A stretch of DNA of 47,177 bases from OFTM10 sp964196195 (GCA_964196195.1 CAXMSE010000052.1:1-47177); one strand, 5' to 3'; positions 16,076 through 24,820 are shown, numbered from the stretch's first letter. Program-made: numbers and translations. The notes: generated from the letters alone by a model not told the origin.

Positions 16076-17785
16076 GTGAACACCACACCGACCGCCACCG
16101 AGAGCTGGGACGCCATTGTCGTCGGCTCGGGTCCCGGCGGACTCACCACCGCCGCCTGCCTCGGCTCGGCCGGAAAGCGGGTGCTCGTGCTCGAGGCCCA
16201 CGACCTCGCCGGCGGCAACACCCAGGTCTTCCGCCGTCACCACGGCGACGACTGGTACGAGTTCGATGTCGGTGTGCACTACATCGGCGAGTGCGGACCG
16301 GGCGGGCTCTTCACCGCAATTTTCGACGCACTCGGAGTGGGCGACCGGATGGAGTTCCGCCCCCTCGATGCCGACGGCTTCGACACCCTGGTGTACCCGG
16401 ACTTCACCCTTCGGGTACCGGCGGGCTGGGACGAATATCGGGATCGCCTGATCGAGCAGTTCCCCAACGATCGAGCCGGTATCGAGCGGGCCCTCGCCAC
16501 CCTGCAGACCGTCGCCACCGAAGCTCGTGCGTTTCCCGGCGAGGCACGCGAAACCTACGACCAGTGGGCGCTGCGGCCGCTGAGCGAGCTGTTCTCGGAG
16601 TGCGAGCTCTCCCGGGAGGCCTGCGCCGTTCTCGACCATTGGTCGGGTCTCTACGCCGGTTCCCCCGAGCAGACCGCAACCGCCATGCACGCCGGCATCA
16701 TCGGCCACTACATGAGCGGCGCTTTCTATCCCGAAGGCGGAGGTCAGATGATCCCTGCCCGCCTCATGGAGGTGATCGAGGCGGTCGGCGGCGAAGTCCG
16801 CACCATCTCCCCCGTCGACCGGATCCTGGTCGAGGGCGGCTGTGCCGTGGGCGTTCAGCTGGAGAATGGCGAACGCGTCAACGCACCGATTATCGTCTCC
16901 AACGCCGACTACCGCCGCACGATGAGAGACCTAGTCGGGGGCGAGCACCTCAACCCGGCGACCCTCGCCTGGGCTGAGGACGCCACCATGACTCTCGGGC
17001 TGGTGTGCGTGTACGTCGTTGTCGACATCGAACTCGACGGGCCCAACACGAACTACTTCGTGTTCCCCGACTACCGCACCGACGAGCTCTACGCCGAACT
17101 AGACGAGGGTGCCCTTCCGGCCGGGGAGGTGCCATTCGCCTATATCGCCCTCGCCTCGCGCAAGGATCCCGACAACGAGGAGCTCTGCCCGCCCGGGCAC
17201 ACCAACTTCCAGATCATGACGCTCGCCCCCCGCGGCTACGACTTCTGGGGGGTCGAGACGGGCCCAGCCGACGGCGGACGGTACCGACGAGACGACACCT
17301 ACCGGGAACGCAAGGACGACATCACCGATCGCCTGATCGTGGCGGCCGAGAAAGCGCTCGGCCCGTTCCGAGACCACATCGTGCACGTCGAGACAGCCAC
17401 CCCGCTCTCCCACGAGCGCTACACCCGTTCGAGCGAGGGAACCAGCTACGGCTACATGCACTCACCCGACCAGCTCGGCCCCAATCGACCCGCCTACCGG
17501 ACCGAGATCGACGGCTTGTGGGTTGTCGGTGCCAACACGGTTGGCGGGCATGGCATCGCCGGCGCGATGAGCGGTGGGGTCTTCTGCGCGAGCGACATCC
17601 TCGACCGACCACTCATCGTCGAGATGTATCTCGGTGCACAGCTCGTCGACCCCTCGTCGATCCCGCCCGAACCCGACGACTTCGATCCCGTGGAGTACTG
17701 CCGGGGTGGCCGGCTGCGGGCGAAGCGAGCCGAGCATGCCGAAGCCCAACGCGCTCAGCGACGCGGCGCGACCGCAGCCGACTGA
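16076..17785 (+). CDS. FAD-dependent oxidoreductase, retinol saturase/phytoene desaturase-like
   Basis: 569 residues. The N-terminal dinucleotide fold is VVGSGPGGLTTAACL with the acidic strand end LVLEAHD, followed by GGNTQVFRR and FDVGVHYIGE as in all-trans-retinol 13,14-reductase and carotenoid isomerase relatives. The C-terminal FAD motif is GLWVVGANTVGGHGIAGAMSG. It probably acts on a polyene or isoprenoid, but the substrate is open. GTG 16076 follows a GAGGAG site 8 bases upstream. The last about 35 residues are charged and Ala/Arg-rich and beyond the fold. Confidence 0.85.
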   Translation: MNTTPTATESWDAIVVGSGPGGLTTAACLGSAGKRVLVLEAHDLAGGNTQVFRRHHGDDWYEFDVGVHYIGECGPGGLFTAIFDALGVGDRMEFRPLDADGFDTLVYPDFTLRVPAGWDEYRDRLIEQFPNDRAGIERALATLQTVATEARAFPGEARETYDQWALRPLSELFSECELSREACAVLDHWSGLYAGSPEQTATAMHAGIIGHYMSGAFYPEGGGQMIPARLMEVIEAVGGEVRTISPVDRILVEGGCAVGVQLENGERVNAPIIVSNADYRRTMRDLVGGEHLNPATLAWAEDATMTLGLVCVYVVVDIELDGPNTNYFVFPDYRTDELYAELDEGALPAGEVPFAYIALASRKDPDNEELCPPGHTNFQIMTLAPRGYDFWGVETGPADGGRYRRDDTYRERKDDITDRLIVAAEKALGPFRDHIVHVETATPLSHERYTRSSEGTSYGYMHSPDQLGPNRPAYRTEIDGLWVVGANTVGGHGIAGAMSGGVFCASDILDRPLIVEMYLGAQLVDPSSIPPEPDDFDPVEYCRGGRLRAKRAEHAEAQRAQRRGATAAD

Positions 17786-17810
17786 TCCGACCGGCCCCCT
17801 CCGACTCTGA

Positions 17811-17816
17811 TACGGT
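17811..17816 (+). promoter_or_regulatory. Candidate -10 element of the cytochrome/cupredoxin operon
   Basis: TACGGT preceded by TGA (an extended -10 form) lies 18 bases upstream of the first gene of the redox operon, leaving room for the GGGGGG ribosome site. No good -35 box is seen. Confidence 0.3.
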
Positions 17817-17834
17817 CCGCCCGCAGGGGGGGCA

Positions 17835-18416
17835 ATGACCACGACGAATGCGCCACACGCCGCGATCGCGCCGCGCTGGAACAGCTGGGCGCCCCTCGGT
17901 GCAGCGGTGTTGATCGGAGCGGGTCTCGCCGTTGGCTTGGGCGCGTACGGCCGGGTCCACGATCCGACCGGCGAGACCGTCATGACCCTGTTCTTCGAGC
18001 AACAGATCACGATGAAGGCATGGCTGGCCACCGGTGCTGTGCTCAGCGTCGTATTTCAGGTGGGTTCTGCGCTGGTTCTCTACGGCAAGGTCGACAGGTT
18101 CACGGCGCCGTCGTGGCTGGGCGATGCCCACCGCATATCGGGAACGGTTGCGCTCGTTCTCTCCCTTCCCGTGGCCTACCACTGTCTTTGGGCCATCGGA
18201 TTCTCGGCTGATCTCGGCGTCACGCGCGTCTACGTCCACTCGATCGCCGGCTGTCTCTTCTATGGCGCCTTTGCGACAAAAGTGATAGTGGTGCGTTCGC
18301 ACGGGCTTCCCGCACTCGCGCTGCCGATCGTTGGTGCGCTCGTCTTCACGTCGCTCGTAGCGGTGTGGTTGACGAGTGCGTTCTGGTACTTCGACACCCA
18401 GGGTTTGCAATGGTGA
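17835..18416 (+). CDS. Five-TM membrane protein with intramembrane His (DUF6529-like)
   Basis: 193 residues and about five TM helices (WAPLGAAVLIGAGLAVGLG; AWLATGAVLSVVFQVGSALVL; ISGTVALVLSLPVAYHCLW; VYVHSIAGCLFYGAFATKV; LPIVGALVFTSLVAVWLTSAFWYF). His residues at comparable membrane depths (AHRISG, YHCLW, YVHSIAG) could ligate a b-type haem, as in cytochrome b561-like proteins (inference). It resembles proteins annotated DUF6529. It begins a three-gene redox operon and its stop overlaps the cytochrome c start (ATGGTGA). A run of G just before ATG 17835 serves as ribosome site. Confidence 0.72.
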   Translation: MTTTNAPHAAIAPRWNSWAPLGAAVLIGAGLAVGLGAYGRVHDPTGETVMTLFFEQQITMKAWLATGAVLSVVFQVGSALVLYGKVDRFTAPSWLGDAHRISGTVALVLSLPVAYHCLWAIGFSADLGVTRVYVHSIAGCLFYGAFATKVIVVRSHGLPALALPIVGALVFTSLVAVWLTSAFWYFDTQGLQW

Positions 18417-18874
18417 TCCATCGCCTGGCCCAGCTTGTCCAGCTGTTCTCCGTCGTAGCGTTTGCGGCGTTCGGTGTGCTCTTGTTCGCGAACGAGCCCA
18501 CCCTGCTCTCGGCGCCCGCCTCGGCCAAGGCAGACACACCCGCGGAAAGCCCAGCAGGACAACAGGTCGACACCGACGAGGCCGGAGCCATCGATACCGC
18601 GGAGGACGGAGGCACCGCCGTCGCGGTCGTGGAGACCGTCCCACCGATTGATGCAGGGGCGATCTTCGCAGACCGATGCTCCAGCTGTCACGGTTCAACC
18701 GGAGGCGGCGGCGTTGGGCCACAGCTCTCCGCTGGCCAGGCGGCTGCTGCGTTCCCCGACATTGAAGACCAGGTCACCGTGGTGAGCGATGGGCGGGGCC
18801 GGATGCCTTCATTCGGAAACCGGATCACCGATGAAGAGCTCCGTGCGGTCGTCCGATTCACGAGGACCCTGTGA
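18410..18874 (+). CDS. Membrane-anchored cytochrome c
   Basis: 154 residues. An uncleaved-looking N-terminal helix (LVQLFSVVAFAAFGVLLFA) anchors an acidic linker of about 45 residues and a single class I haem c domain. The haem attachment motif is CSSCH (Cys90, Cys93, His94), with a likely axial Met in GRGRMPSFGNRI and the usual closing helix TDEELRAVVRFTRTL. It should carry electrons on the outer face of the membrane, between the upstream multi-TM protein and the cupredoxin encoded next. The start overlaps the upstream stop; the stop TGA overlaps the cupredoxin start. Confidence 0.9.
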   Translation: MVIHRLAQLVQLFSVVAFAAFGVLLFANEPTLLSAPASAKADTPAESPAGQQVDTDEAGAIDTAEDGGTAVAVVETVPPIDAGAIFADRCSSCHGSTGGGGVGPQLSAGQAAAAFPDIEDQVTVVSDGRGRMPSFGNRITDEELRAVVRFTRTL

Positions 18875-20064
18875 TGACGCGCCTGTCAACAGCGCTGTCG
18901 TTCGCTCTGATTGCCCTGATCGGCACGGTCGGATTATGGCCGGGCACCTCGCTGCCGGCCGCGTTCGCAGCGACGGCCCAAGAGTCTGATCAGGCCGAGG
19001 AACCAGAAGGACCCGCTGAGTTGGTCGGCGAGATCATCGACTTCGCGATCCAGCCTCTCGAGCTGACAGTTCGAAGTGGCGACACGATCACCTACACGAA
19101 CAATGGCGGACGCCCTCACACGGTGACCGACCGCGGCGGGCTCTTCGACACCGACCCGATTCTTCCCGGCGAGTCGGCCTCGATTACTCCGCAGGTACCA
19201 GGCACCTACGAGGTGTTCTGCCGCATCAATCCGGCCACCATGAACGCTCGCATTGTGGTGGAGGCCACTCCGGAGGCACCGCAGGCGGTACGTGTTCAAG
19301 CCCTCGACGAGAATCGTGGAGGGGCAGAACGCTCGTTCGATCCGTCGACGCTGGAGGTTCCGGTCGGCACTGAACTCATTTTGAGCAACGTGGGTGGGCT
19401 TCCGCACTCACTTCGCGCCGTAGACGATTCATTCAACATTCCGGTGATCGAACCTGGCGCTGAGAAAGGGCGTTTCCCTGGGGGCAGTGACAGCACGTTC
19501 CTTACGACGCCGGGCGAGTTCGAGTTCTACTGCGAGCTGCACCCTGATGAGATGCGCGGCACCGTTACGGTCGTGGCGCTGCCCGCGAGCACTGCCGACC
19601 CTCCAATCGATCCGAGCAATAACCGCGCGCCCCCTATCGCTCCGGCTGTGGTGACAACGACAACCGTTCGCACGGCGGGCGACGGTGAGATTGTGGACTT
19701 CGCGTTCTCCCCGACCGAACTGGTGGTCGATCCCGGCGATCAGATCGTCTGGTTAAACGCGGGGAGCGTGGCGCACACAGTTACGTTCGACACGCTGGAG
19801 ATCGATACCGGTCCGGTCGCTCCGGGAGACTCTGTCGCGCTCGCCGCGCCGGAGCAGCCCGGGACATATGGCTACTTCTGCAGCATTCACCCCTCCATGC
19901 GGGCCGCGCTGCGCGTGTCGCCTCCGACCTTCGCGGTGGCGCCGAGTTTGCCGTCACCGGAACCACCGCCCGACGGCACCTTGTTCGCCTACGCCCTCGC
20001 GGTCTTGTTGGTGGGAACCGGTGCCGCTGGCACGAGATTGGGACTACGCCGACCTAGCCGATGA
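18874..20064 (+). CDS. Membrane-anchored protein with three cupredoxin domains
   Basis: 396 residues. A signal peptide (residues 1-33) is followed by three plastocyanin-like domains and a C-terminal TM helix (LFAYALAVLLVGTGAAG) with a basic tail. Type 1 copper ligands are complete in domain 2 (His178, Cys220, His223, Met227; CELHPDEM) and domain 3 (His301, Cys336, His339, Met342; CSIHPSM). Domain 1 has His82, Cys116 and Met123, but Asn119 replaces the second His (CRINPATM), so it probably binds copper poorly or not at all. A GAGGA site 7 bases upstream favours ATG 18874 over GTG 18871. It likely exchanges electrons with the coupled cytochrome c. The 3' end overlaps the convergent PIG-L gene by 11 bases. 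A decayed copy of its 3' part lies at 35.9 kb. Confidence 0.9.
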   Translation: MTRLSTALSFALIALIGTVGLWPGTSLPAAFAATAQESDQAEEPEGPAELVGEIIDFAIQPLELTVRSGDTITYTNNGGRPHTVTDRGGLFDTDPILPGESASITPQVPGTYEVFCRINPATMNARIVVEATPEAPQAVRVQALDENRGGAERSFDPSTLEVPVGTELILSNVGGLPHSLRAVDDSFNIPVIEPGAEKGRFPGGSDSTFLTTPGEFEFYCELHPDEMRGTVTVVALPASTADPPIDPSNNRAPPIAPAVVTTTTVRTAGDGEIVDFAFSPTELVVDPGDQIVWLNAGSVAHTVTFDTLEIDTGPVAPGDSVALAAPEQPGTYGYFCSIHPSMRAALRVSPPTFAVAPSLPSPEPPPDGTLFAYALAVLLVGTGAAGTRLGLRRPSR

Positions 20065-20758
20065 TCTCGAACGTGGTTGCGAGATCAACACCGAAGGCTG
20101 CGCCGGCCCCAACCGCGGGGCCGCGGAGAAACTCAGACGGCGAAGCCATATCACCGCCGAGGTTGGTGAGGTAGACCTCGTGACACGAGAGCGATTCGAC
20201 CCCAGCGTCGAAAGTGTCGGTGACATCGACTGCGTGAGTGGGCTGAGGGCTTCCGGAGAAGGCGACGAACCGGACGCCATCCCAGGCGGTTCCTTCCTCG
20301 GGGAAGGCCCATGGGTTGGCGGCGTCGCGCACGGCATCGAGAAGGGCACGGCCCACTGCCCGGTGATCGACATGGTTCCAGCTCGGCCCACCCCAGGAGT
20401 CGCGAAAGTTGATCGAGAGAACGACATCGGGCCGATGACGCCGGATCGGCTCACACAGCGCCGCCCTCAGCTCGTGGCCCTCCACCACCAGCCCGTCGGG
20501 TAGACCGAGAAACTCGACCACCTCCACACCGACGGTGTTGCAGGCTGCCACCTGCTCGGCGCGCCGTAGGGGCCCGACCTCGGCTGGATCCATGGTGGCG
20601 ATCCCCGCCTCGCCATCGGTCACCAGTACGTAGACGACGTGCTTGCCTTGTCGTGTCCATCGCGCCACAGCCGCGGCGGCCCCGTATTCCATGTCGTCGG
20701 GGTGCGCCACGACCGCCACGGCGGTGGTCCAATCCTCGGGAACCGGTTCCAAGCTCAT
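20054..20758 (-). CDS. PIG-L/LmbE family deacetylase
   Basis: 234 residues. The zinc and catalytic motif AVVAHPDDMEYG (His and Asp-Asp) is at residues about 15-26, and the third metal ligand is in WNHVDHRAVG. Members hydrolyse N-acetyl groups from sugars such as GlcNAc-inositol (mycothiol path); this one cannot be assigned to a substrate. It is divergent from the molybdenum-cofactor cytidylyltransferase gene with a 74-base gap and converges, with an 11-base overlap, on the cupredoxin gene. Confidence 0.88.
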   Translation of the reverse strand: MSLEPVPEDWTTAVAVVAHPDDMEYGAAAAVARWTRQGKHVVYVLVTDGEAGIATMDPAEVGPLRRAEQVAACNTVGVEVVEFLGLPDGLVVEGHELRAALCEPIRRHRPDVVLSINFRDSWGGPSWNHVDHRAVGRALLDAVRDAANPWAFPEEGTAWDGVRFVAFSGSPQPTHAVDVTDTFDAGVESLSCHEVYLTNLGGDMASPSEFLRGPAVGAGAAFGVDLATTFEIIG

Positions 20759-20820
20759 GCGCTCACATTAGGACCGATTTGTCTCGTTCTCGCCCGAAGA
20801 ATGAGACGTTGGGGCTCGCC

Positions 20821-20826
20821 TATACT
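20821..20826 (+). promoter_or_regulatory. Promoter -10 (TATACT) of a leaderless cytidylyltransferase mRNA
   Basis: TATACT is a near-consensus -10 box whose last base lies only 6 bases before ATG 20833, so the expected transcription start coincides with the start codon. No ribosome site lies between. Leaderless mRNAs are common in Actinomycetota. No clear -35 element is seen. Confidence 0.6.
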
Positions 20827-20832
20827 CATCGG

Positions 20833-21456
20833 ATGAACGATCTCGTTGGCGTGGTGCTCGGCGCGGGTTCGTCGCGGCGTCTGGGGCGGCCGAAACAAAC
20901 CCTGGCCTTCGGGGGCGAGACGCTCTTGTCCCACGTCATGCACGACATCGAGGCGACGGCATCACTCGGACGCGTCTATCTCGTGCTCGGGGGTGGCAGT
21001 CAGGAAGCCGAGGCCTCTCTCGCTCTCGAACGCGCTCGAATCGTGCGCAACGACGCTTACGGCACGGGATGCGCCTCCTCGCTGTTGGCTGGTCTAGATG
21101 CCGCTGCCGAGTGCGATGCGATCGTGATGCTTCTCGGCGACATGCCGGGCGTCACCGCCGATGTCATAGACCATGTCTTGGAGGCATGGCGCCGCAATCC
21201 CACCTGGGCTGCGGTCACCGACTACCGCGGCGAGCTGGGTCATCCCTTCGTTTTCAGCGCAGCGGCCTTCGACGAACTCCGACAACTCCACGGCGACAAG
21301 GCGGTCTGGAAGATCGTCGACCGTGAACCAACTACGCGCGTCGCACGAATCGCCGTCGACAAAGATCTCCCGCGCGACATCGACACCTGGGACGACTACG
21401 ACGCCGTGTGCGAGATGTTCGGATTCCCGACCGCCGAACCTGAGCGAGGCAGCTGA
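20833..21456 (+). CDS. MobA/MocA-like molybdopterin cytidylyltransferase
   Basis: 207 residues. The nucleotide-binding loop VVLGAGSSRRLGRPKQ, the metal Asp in LLGDMPGVT and the GHPFVF motif define the MobA-like NTP transferase family; the MocA branch attaches CMP to molybdopterin for xanthine-oxidase-type enzymes. CO dehydrogenase uses exactly this MCD cofactor, and the gene leads the cox maturation operon, so a MocA role is likely. In-frame codons to 20653 overlap the divergent gene and can be discarded in favour of ATG 20833. Confidence 0.85.
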   Translation: MNDLVGVVLGAGSSRRLGRPKQTLAFGGETLLSHVMHDIEATASLGRVYLVLGGGSQEAEASLALERARIVRNDAYGTGCASSLLAGLDAAAECDAIVMLLGDMPGVTADVIDHVLEAWRRNPTWAAVTDYRGELGHPFVFSAAAFDELRQLHGDKAVWKIVDREPTTRVARIAVDKDLPRDIDTWDDYDAVCEMFGFPTAEPERGS

Positions 21457-21495
21457 GGCCTCGACATTGGCTCCGGGTGGCCCGCCGGGGTCGGA

Positions 21496-21501
21496 TACAG
21501 T
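21496..21501 (+). promoter_or_regulatory. Second candidate leaderless -10 (TACAGT) before coxF
   Basis: TACAGT fits the TAnnnT pattern and ends 6 bases before ATG 21508, the same geometry as the promoter before the cytidylyltransferase gene. It would give coxF its own leaderless start in addition to read-through from upstream. Confidence 0.4.
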
Positions 21502-21507
21502 CCTGCG

Positions 21508-22461
21508 ATGTTCGGAATTGCGCTGAGCGCTGCATCGTGCCTCCGCGCGGGGACGCGCGTCGATGTGGCATGGATCGTCGATCGCCATGACGGCGGTGCA
21601 TTCGATCCGAGCGAGGCAGTCGCGATCACACCGGGAGGAGGTCGCCTCGGATCGTTGATGGACGGCGCGCTCGACAGTCAACTCATCGAGTTGGCCGGAA
21701 ATCAGGGAGATCATGGCCGACTCGTCCGATTCGACATCGGTCCCGTCGACGCCGCCGTCTCCGGTGTCGGACCGGGGTCCGGTATCGGTTGCATGCTCGT
21801 ACCCGCGTCGGCTCTTCCCGACGATCTGTGGAGCTGGCTGCTCTCGCGCGAACCGGTCTGTCTCGTCACCGAACTCGATGGCGACTCCGTGCTTGGTTGG
21901 TCGCTCCACACCGCCGAGACGATCGCAGACGCGGGCGACGGACCCCGGCAACTGTTCGGGCAGGAATCCAGTGCGTCGGTTGTGTCGCCAGACGAGGTGA
22001 TCACCGTTCTCTGGCCGAGATCGACGATCGTCATAGTCGGACGAGGCGAGATCGCCGATTCCCTTCAAGAGATCTCCACGATGCTGGGTTGGCAGGCGTC
22101 CATCACGGGCGACGCCGGTGCGGCCTCGGGCCTCATCGCCGGCCTGGCTCCAATCGACAGTGTCGTGGTCATGGGCCACGACCTCGAATTGACCGGTAGG
22201 GCACTCCTAGATGCCCTAGCCGGCGACGCGGGCTATATCGGTGCCGTCGGCCCGCGTCGCCTCCAGGAGACCCGAGCCGACTGGTTGGCCTACCGAGGGC
22301 TGACTGACCTGAGCCGGCTGCGGGGGCCGGCAGGACTCGACATCGGTGCGCAAACGCCTCAGGAAATCGCGCTGGCGATTGCCGCGGAGATCGTGGCCAC
22401 ACAAGCTTCCTCAGCCGACGCCTCCGCTCACGAACGGGACGGACCCCACCAGGGGCGGTAG
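21508..22461 (+). CDS. coxF: CoxF-like XdhC family maturation protein
   Basis: 317 residues. The C-terminal Rossmann-type XdhC domain is clear: STIVIVGRGEIADSL, then DSVVVMGHDLEL and the signature GYIGAVGPRRLQETR followed by RLRGPAGLDIGAQTPQEIALAIAAEI. The N-terminal XdhC_CoxI part is divergent. XdhC relatives bind molybdenum cofactor and hand the sulfurated form to the apo-enzyme; CoxF is associated with maturing the CO dehydrogenase Mo-Cu site. It lies 51 bases after the cytidylyltransferase gene. A second XdhC paralogue (coxI) is in the opposing operon. Confidence 0.82.
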   Translation: MFGIALSAASCLRAGTRVDVAWIVDRHDGGAFDPSEAVAITPGGGRLGSLMDGALDSQLIELAGNQGDHGRLVRFDIGPVDAAVSGVGPGSGIGCMLVPASALPDDLWSWLLSREPVCLVTELDGDSVLGWSLHTAETIADAGDGPRQLFGQESSASVVSPDEVITVLWPRSTIVIVGRGEIADSLQEISTMLGWQASITGDAGAASGLIAGLAPIDSVVVMGHDLELTGRALLDALAGDAGYIGAVGPRRLQETRADWLAYRGLTDLSRLRGPAGLDIGAQTPQEIALAIAAEIVATQASSADASAHERDGPHQGR

Positions 22462-22510
22462 ATTCAAGGGGACGAATGCATTTGCCTAGGCCAACAGGGG
22501 ACCGCAACCA

Positions 22511-22774
22511 ATGACCGCCAGATTCGAAGAGCCAGACGATCCAACCCGCGACATGTGGGCGACTGAGGAACAGGCCGGCGACGACACGTTCGACGAGGAC
22601 TGCAGCCCCACCCGCGTGTGCCGCAATGCCCGCGCCTTCAGCTTCGAAGGTATCGCCGGCGAGGGCGGTGACCTGAAGAGCGCCTGGCGCGAAACGCTCG
22701 AGCGTGAAGGCAAGCTCAGCCAATCCACCGAATCCATCCGCGATCTGGTGCTTGGCCAGGCTGCGACCGACTGA
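22511..22774 (+). CDS. Small acidic protein in the cox maturation operon
   Basis: 87 residues, soluble and acidic at the N-terminus (FEEPDDPTRDMWATEEQAGDD), with two Cys close together (CSPTRVC) and a predicted helical C-terminal half (DLKSAWRETLEREGKL...ESIRDLVLGQA). Not recognised. It lies between coxF and coxD with short gaps (49 and 24 bases) and the same strand, so it is probably co-expressed with CO dehydrogenase maturation factors. Confidence 0.7.
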   Translation: MTARFEEPDDPTRDMWATEEQAGDDTFDEDCSPTRVCRNARAFSFEGIAGEGGDLKSAWRETLEREGKLSQSTESIRDLVLGQAATD

Positions 22775-22798
22775 GTTTCGCAAAAGGACCGCAGGGTG

Positions 22799-23689
22799 AT
22801 GGACGACGAGGGCGGGCGCAACACGCAAAGTGTCGCCGAACTCACAGACATGCTACGGGACGGCGCTTATCTGGCCGACCGCGGGTTGGCCACCGCCTTG
22901 GTCATCGCCTTGGAACTCGGCCGTCCGATCCTGCTCGAAGGGGAGGTCGGTGTCGGTAAGACCGAACTCGCGAAGGTGATGTCGTCCATCTTCGATCGAC
23001 GTCTCATCCGGCTCCAGTGCTACGAGGGCATCGACACCCACCAGGCGCTCTACGAGTGGGACTACGCGCGTCAGATGCTCCACGCGCGGGCACTGTCGGA
23101 GCGACAGGCAAGCGATGAGCACGCCATCGACCGATTGTTCAGCTCGGAGTTCCTGCTCGAACGCCCCCTTCTCGAAGCGGTCCGGGCCGGTGACAAGTGT
23201 GTCCTGCTTATCGACGAGATCGACCGAGCCGACGATGAGTTCGAGGCGTTCCTGCTCGAACTGTTGTCGGACTTCCAGATCACCATCCCCGAGATCGGCA
23301 CGGTGTCGGCCGAGTCGCGGCCACTCGTCATTCTCACGTCGAACCGGACGAGAGAGCTCCACGACGCGCTGAAGCGTCGCTGCCTCTACCACTGGATCGG
23401 CTACCCGAGCATCCAGCAGGAGCTGGCGATCATCGCGCTCCGTTCGCCACAGGTACCCGAGGTGTTGGCTCGCAAGGTGGTCGTCGCTGTCAATCGCCTG
23501 CGGGGCATGGAGCTCACGAAGCCGCCGGGCGTTGCGGAGACGCTCGATTGGGTGGCCGCCCTGGGGGTTATCGGTTCGAACGACCTCGATGTCGAGACCG
23601 CACGCGACACCCTCGGGTCTGTGATCAAGGACCGCGACGATCTCGAGGAGGTTTCCGATGACCTCGCAGCCTTGGTCGGCGACGTCTGA
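22799..23689 (+). CDS. coxD: MoxR-type AAA+ ATPase CoxD
   Basis: 296 residues. Walker A is LEGEVGVGKTEL, Walker B is CVLLIDEIDRAD, sensor 1 is VILTSNRTREL and the arginine finger region is ALKRRCLYHWI. MoxR ATPases work with VWA proteins as metal-enzyme chaperones; CoxD is needed to build the [Cu-S-Mo] centre of CoxL. An AAAGGA site lies upstream of ATG 22799, with a GTG three bases before it. It overlaps coxE by 32 bases. Confidence 0.92.
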   Translation: MDDEGGRNTQSVAELTDMLRDGAYLADRGLATALVIALELGRPILLEGEVGVGKTELAKVMSSIFDRRLIRLQCYEGIDTHQALYEWDYARQMLHARALSERQASDEHAIDRLFSSEFLLERPLLEAVRAGDKCVLLIDEIDRADDEFEAFLLELLSDFQITIPEIGTVSAESRPLVILTSNRTRELHDALKRRCLYHWIGYPSIQQELAIIALRSPQVPEVLARKVVVAVNRLRGMELTKPPGVAETLDWVAALGVIGSNDLDVETARDTLGSVIKDRDDLEEVSDDLAALVGDV

Positions 23690-24812
23690 CGACACAGGCA
23701 TCGTTGAACGGTTCGTCGAGTTCGGCCACGAGTTGCGGGCCGAGGGAATCTCGGTCGGATCCGGCGACATCCTCACCTTCTGCGCCGCGATCGCCACACT
23801 CAGCCCCTCGGACCTGCGCGACGTCTACTGGAGCGGACGAAGCACCATGGTCACCCGGCGCGACCAGATCCCGGTGTTCGATCACGTTTTTCGTCGCTTC
23901 TTCCTCGACGAGCCAGACCTCGAGCCCGATTCAGAGGACCAGGTTGCCCCTGCCGCCGGAATCCGTGGTGTGTTGGACATACCGGACTCGGAGCCCCGCA
24001 CGGGCGAAGCCGACGACGAAAACGACACCACCTTGGGTTTCATGGCCTCCGACGCCGAGATTTGGCGCCATAAATCGTTCTCGTCATGCACCCCCGAAGA
24101 ACTGGCAGCGTTGCGCCGGATCATCTCACGCGTCCGCCTCACCCCGCCTCGGCGGCGAAGTCGGCGGCGCTCTCCGAGCAAGACGACGGGCACACCCGAC
24201 ATGCGTCGGATCGCCCGTCAGATGATGCGGACACAGCACGAGCCACCCACGCTGCTGCGAACGAGCCGGAAGCTACGACCGCGGCCTCTGGTGCTCATCT
24301 TGGATGTATCGGGATCGATGTCTGAGTACTCGCGCAACCTGCTCCAGTTCGCCTATTCGACCAGGCACGCTGCAGGGCGTGTCGAGGTCTTCTGCTTCGG
24401 AACCCGATTGACCCGCATCACACCCGAACTCGATCGACGCCGGCCCGACGATGCCATGGAGCTTGCAGCAGCCCGCGTCAGCGATTGGGACGGTGGCACC
24501 CGCATCGGTGCCTGTCTCGACGAGTTCATTCGCCGGTGGGGCCGGCGGGGCATGAGCCGAGGATCTCTCGTTGTCATCTGTTCCGACGGGCTCGACCGGG
24601 GCGACCCGGCGGCCCTCGCGAGCGCCATGGAGCGGCTCGCGCGCCTGAGTCACCGCATCGTGTGGATGAACCCTCACAAGGGTGATGACCCCGACTTCCA
24701 GCCCACCACCCTTGGCATGATGGTTGCCGCGCCTTTCGTCGACTCGATCGTCTCGGGTCACAATCTCGCCAGTCTCGGAGAGTTTGCCGAGAGTCTTCCC
24801 GGCTGGAGGTAG
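23658..24812 (+). CDS. coxE: VWA-domain protein CoxE
   Basis: 384 residues. The C-terminal von Willebrand A domain has a MIDAS (LDVSGSMSEY near residue 216, DGGTRIG near 280, CSDGLDRGD near 311). A basic stretch (LTPPRRRSRRRSPSK) separates it from the N-terminal helical half, as in CoxE/YeaD-type partners of MoxR ATPases. It acts with CoxD in inserting copper into CO dehydrogenase. ATG 23658 lies inside the end of coxD behind a GAGGAGG site, so translation is coupled. Confidence 0.92.
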   Translation: MTSQPWSATSDDTGIVERFVEFGHELRAEGISVGSGDILTFCAAIATLSPSDLRDVYWSGRSTMVTRRDQIPVFDHVFRRFFLDEPDLEPDSEDQVAPAAGIRGVLDIPDSEPRTGEADDENDTTLGFMASDAEIWRHKSFSSCTPEELAALRRIISRVRLTPPRRRSRRRSPSKTTGTPDMRRIARQMMRTQHEPPTLLRTSRKLRPRPLVLILDVSGSMSEYSRNLLQFAYSTRHAAGRVEVFCFGTRLTRITPELDRRRPDDAMELAAARVSDWDGGTRIGACLDEFIRRWGRRGMSRGSLVVICSDGLDRGDPAALASAMERLARLSHRIVWMNPHKGDDPDFQPTTLGMMVAAPFVDSIVSGHNLASLGEFAESLPGWR

Positions 24813-24820
24813 GAGACATC

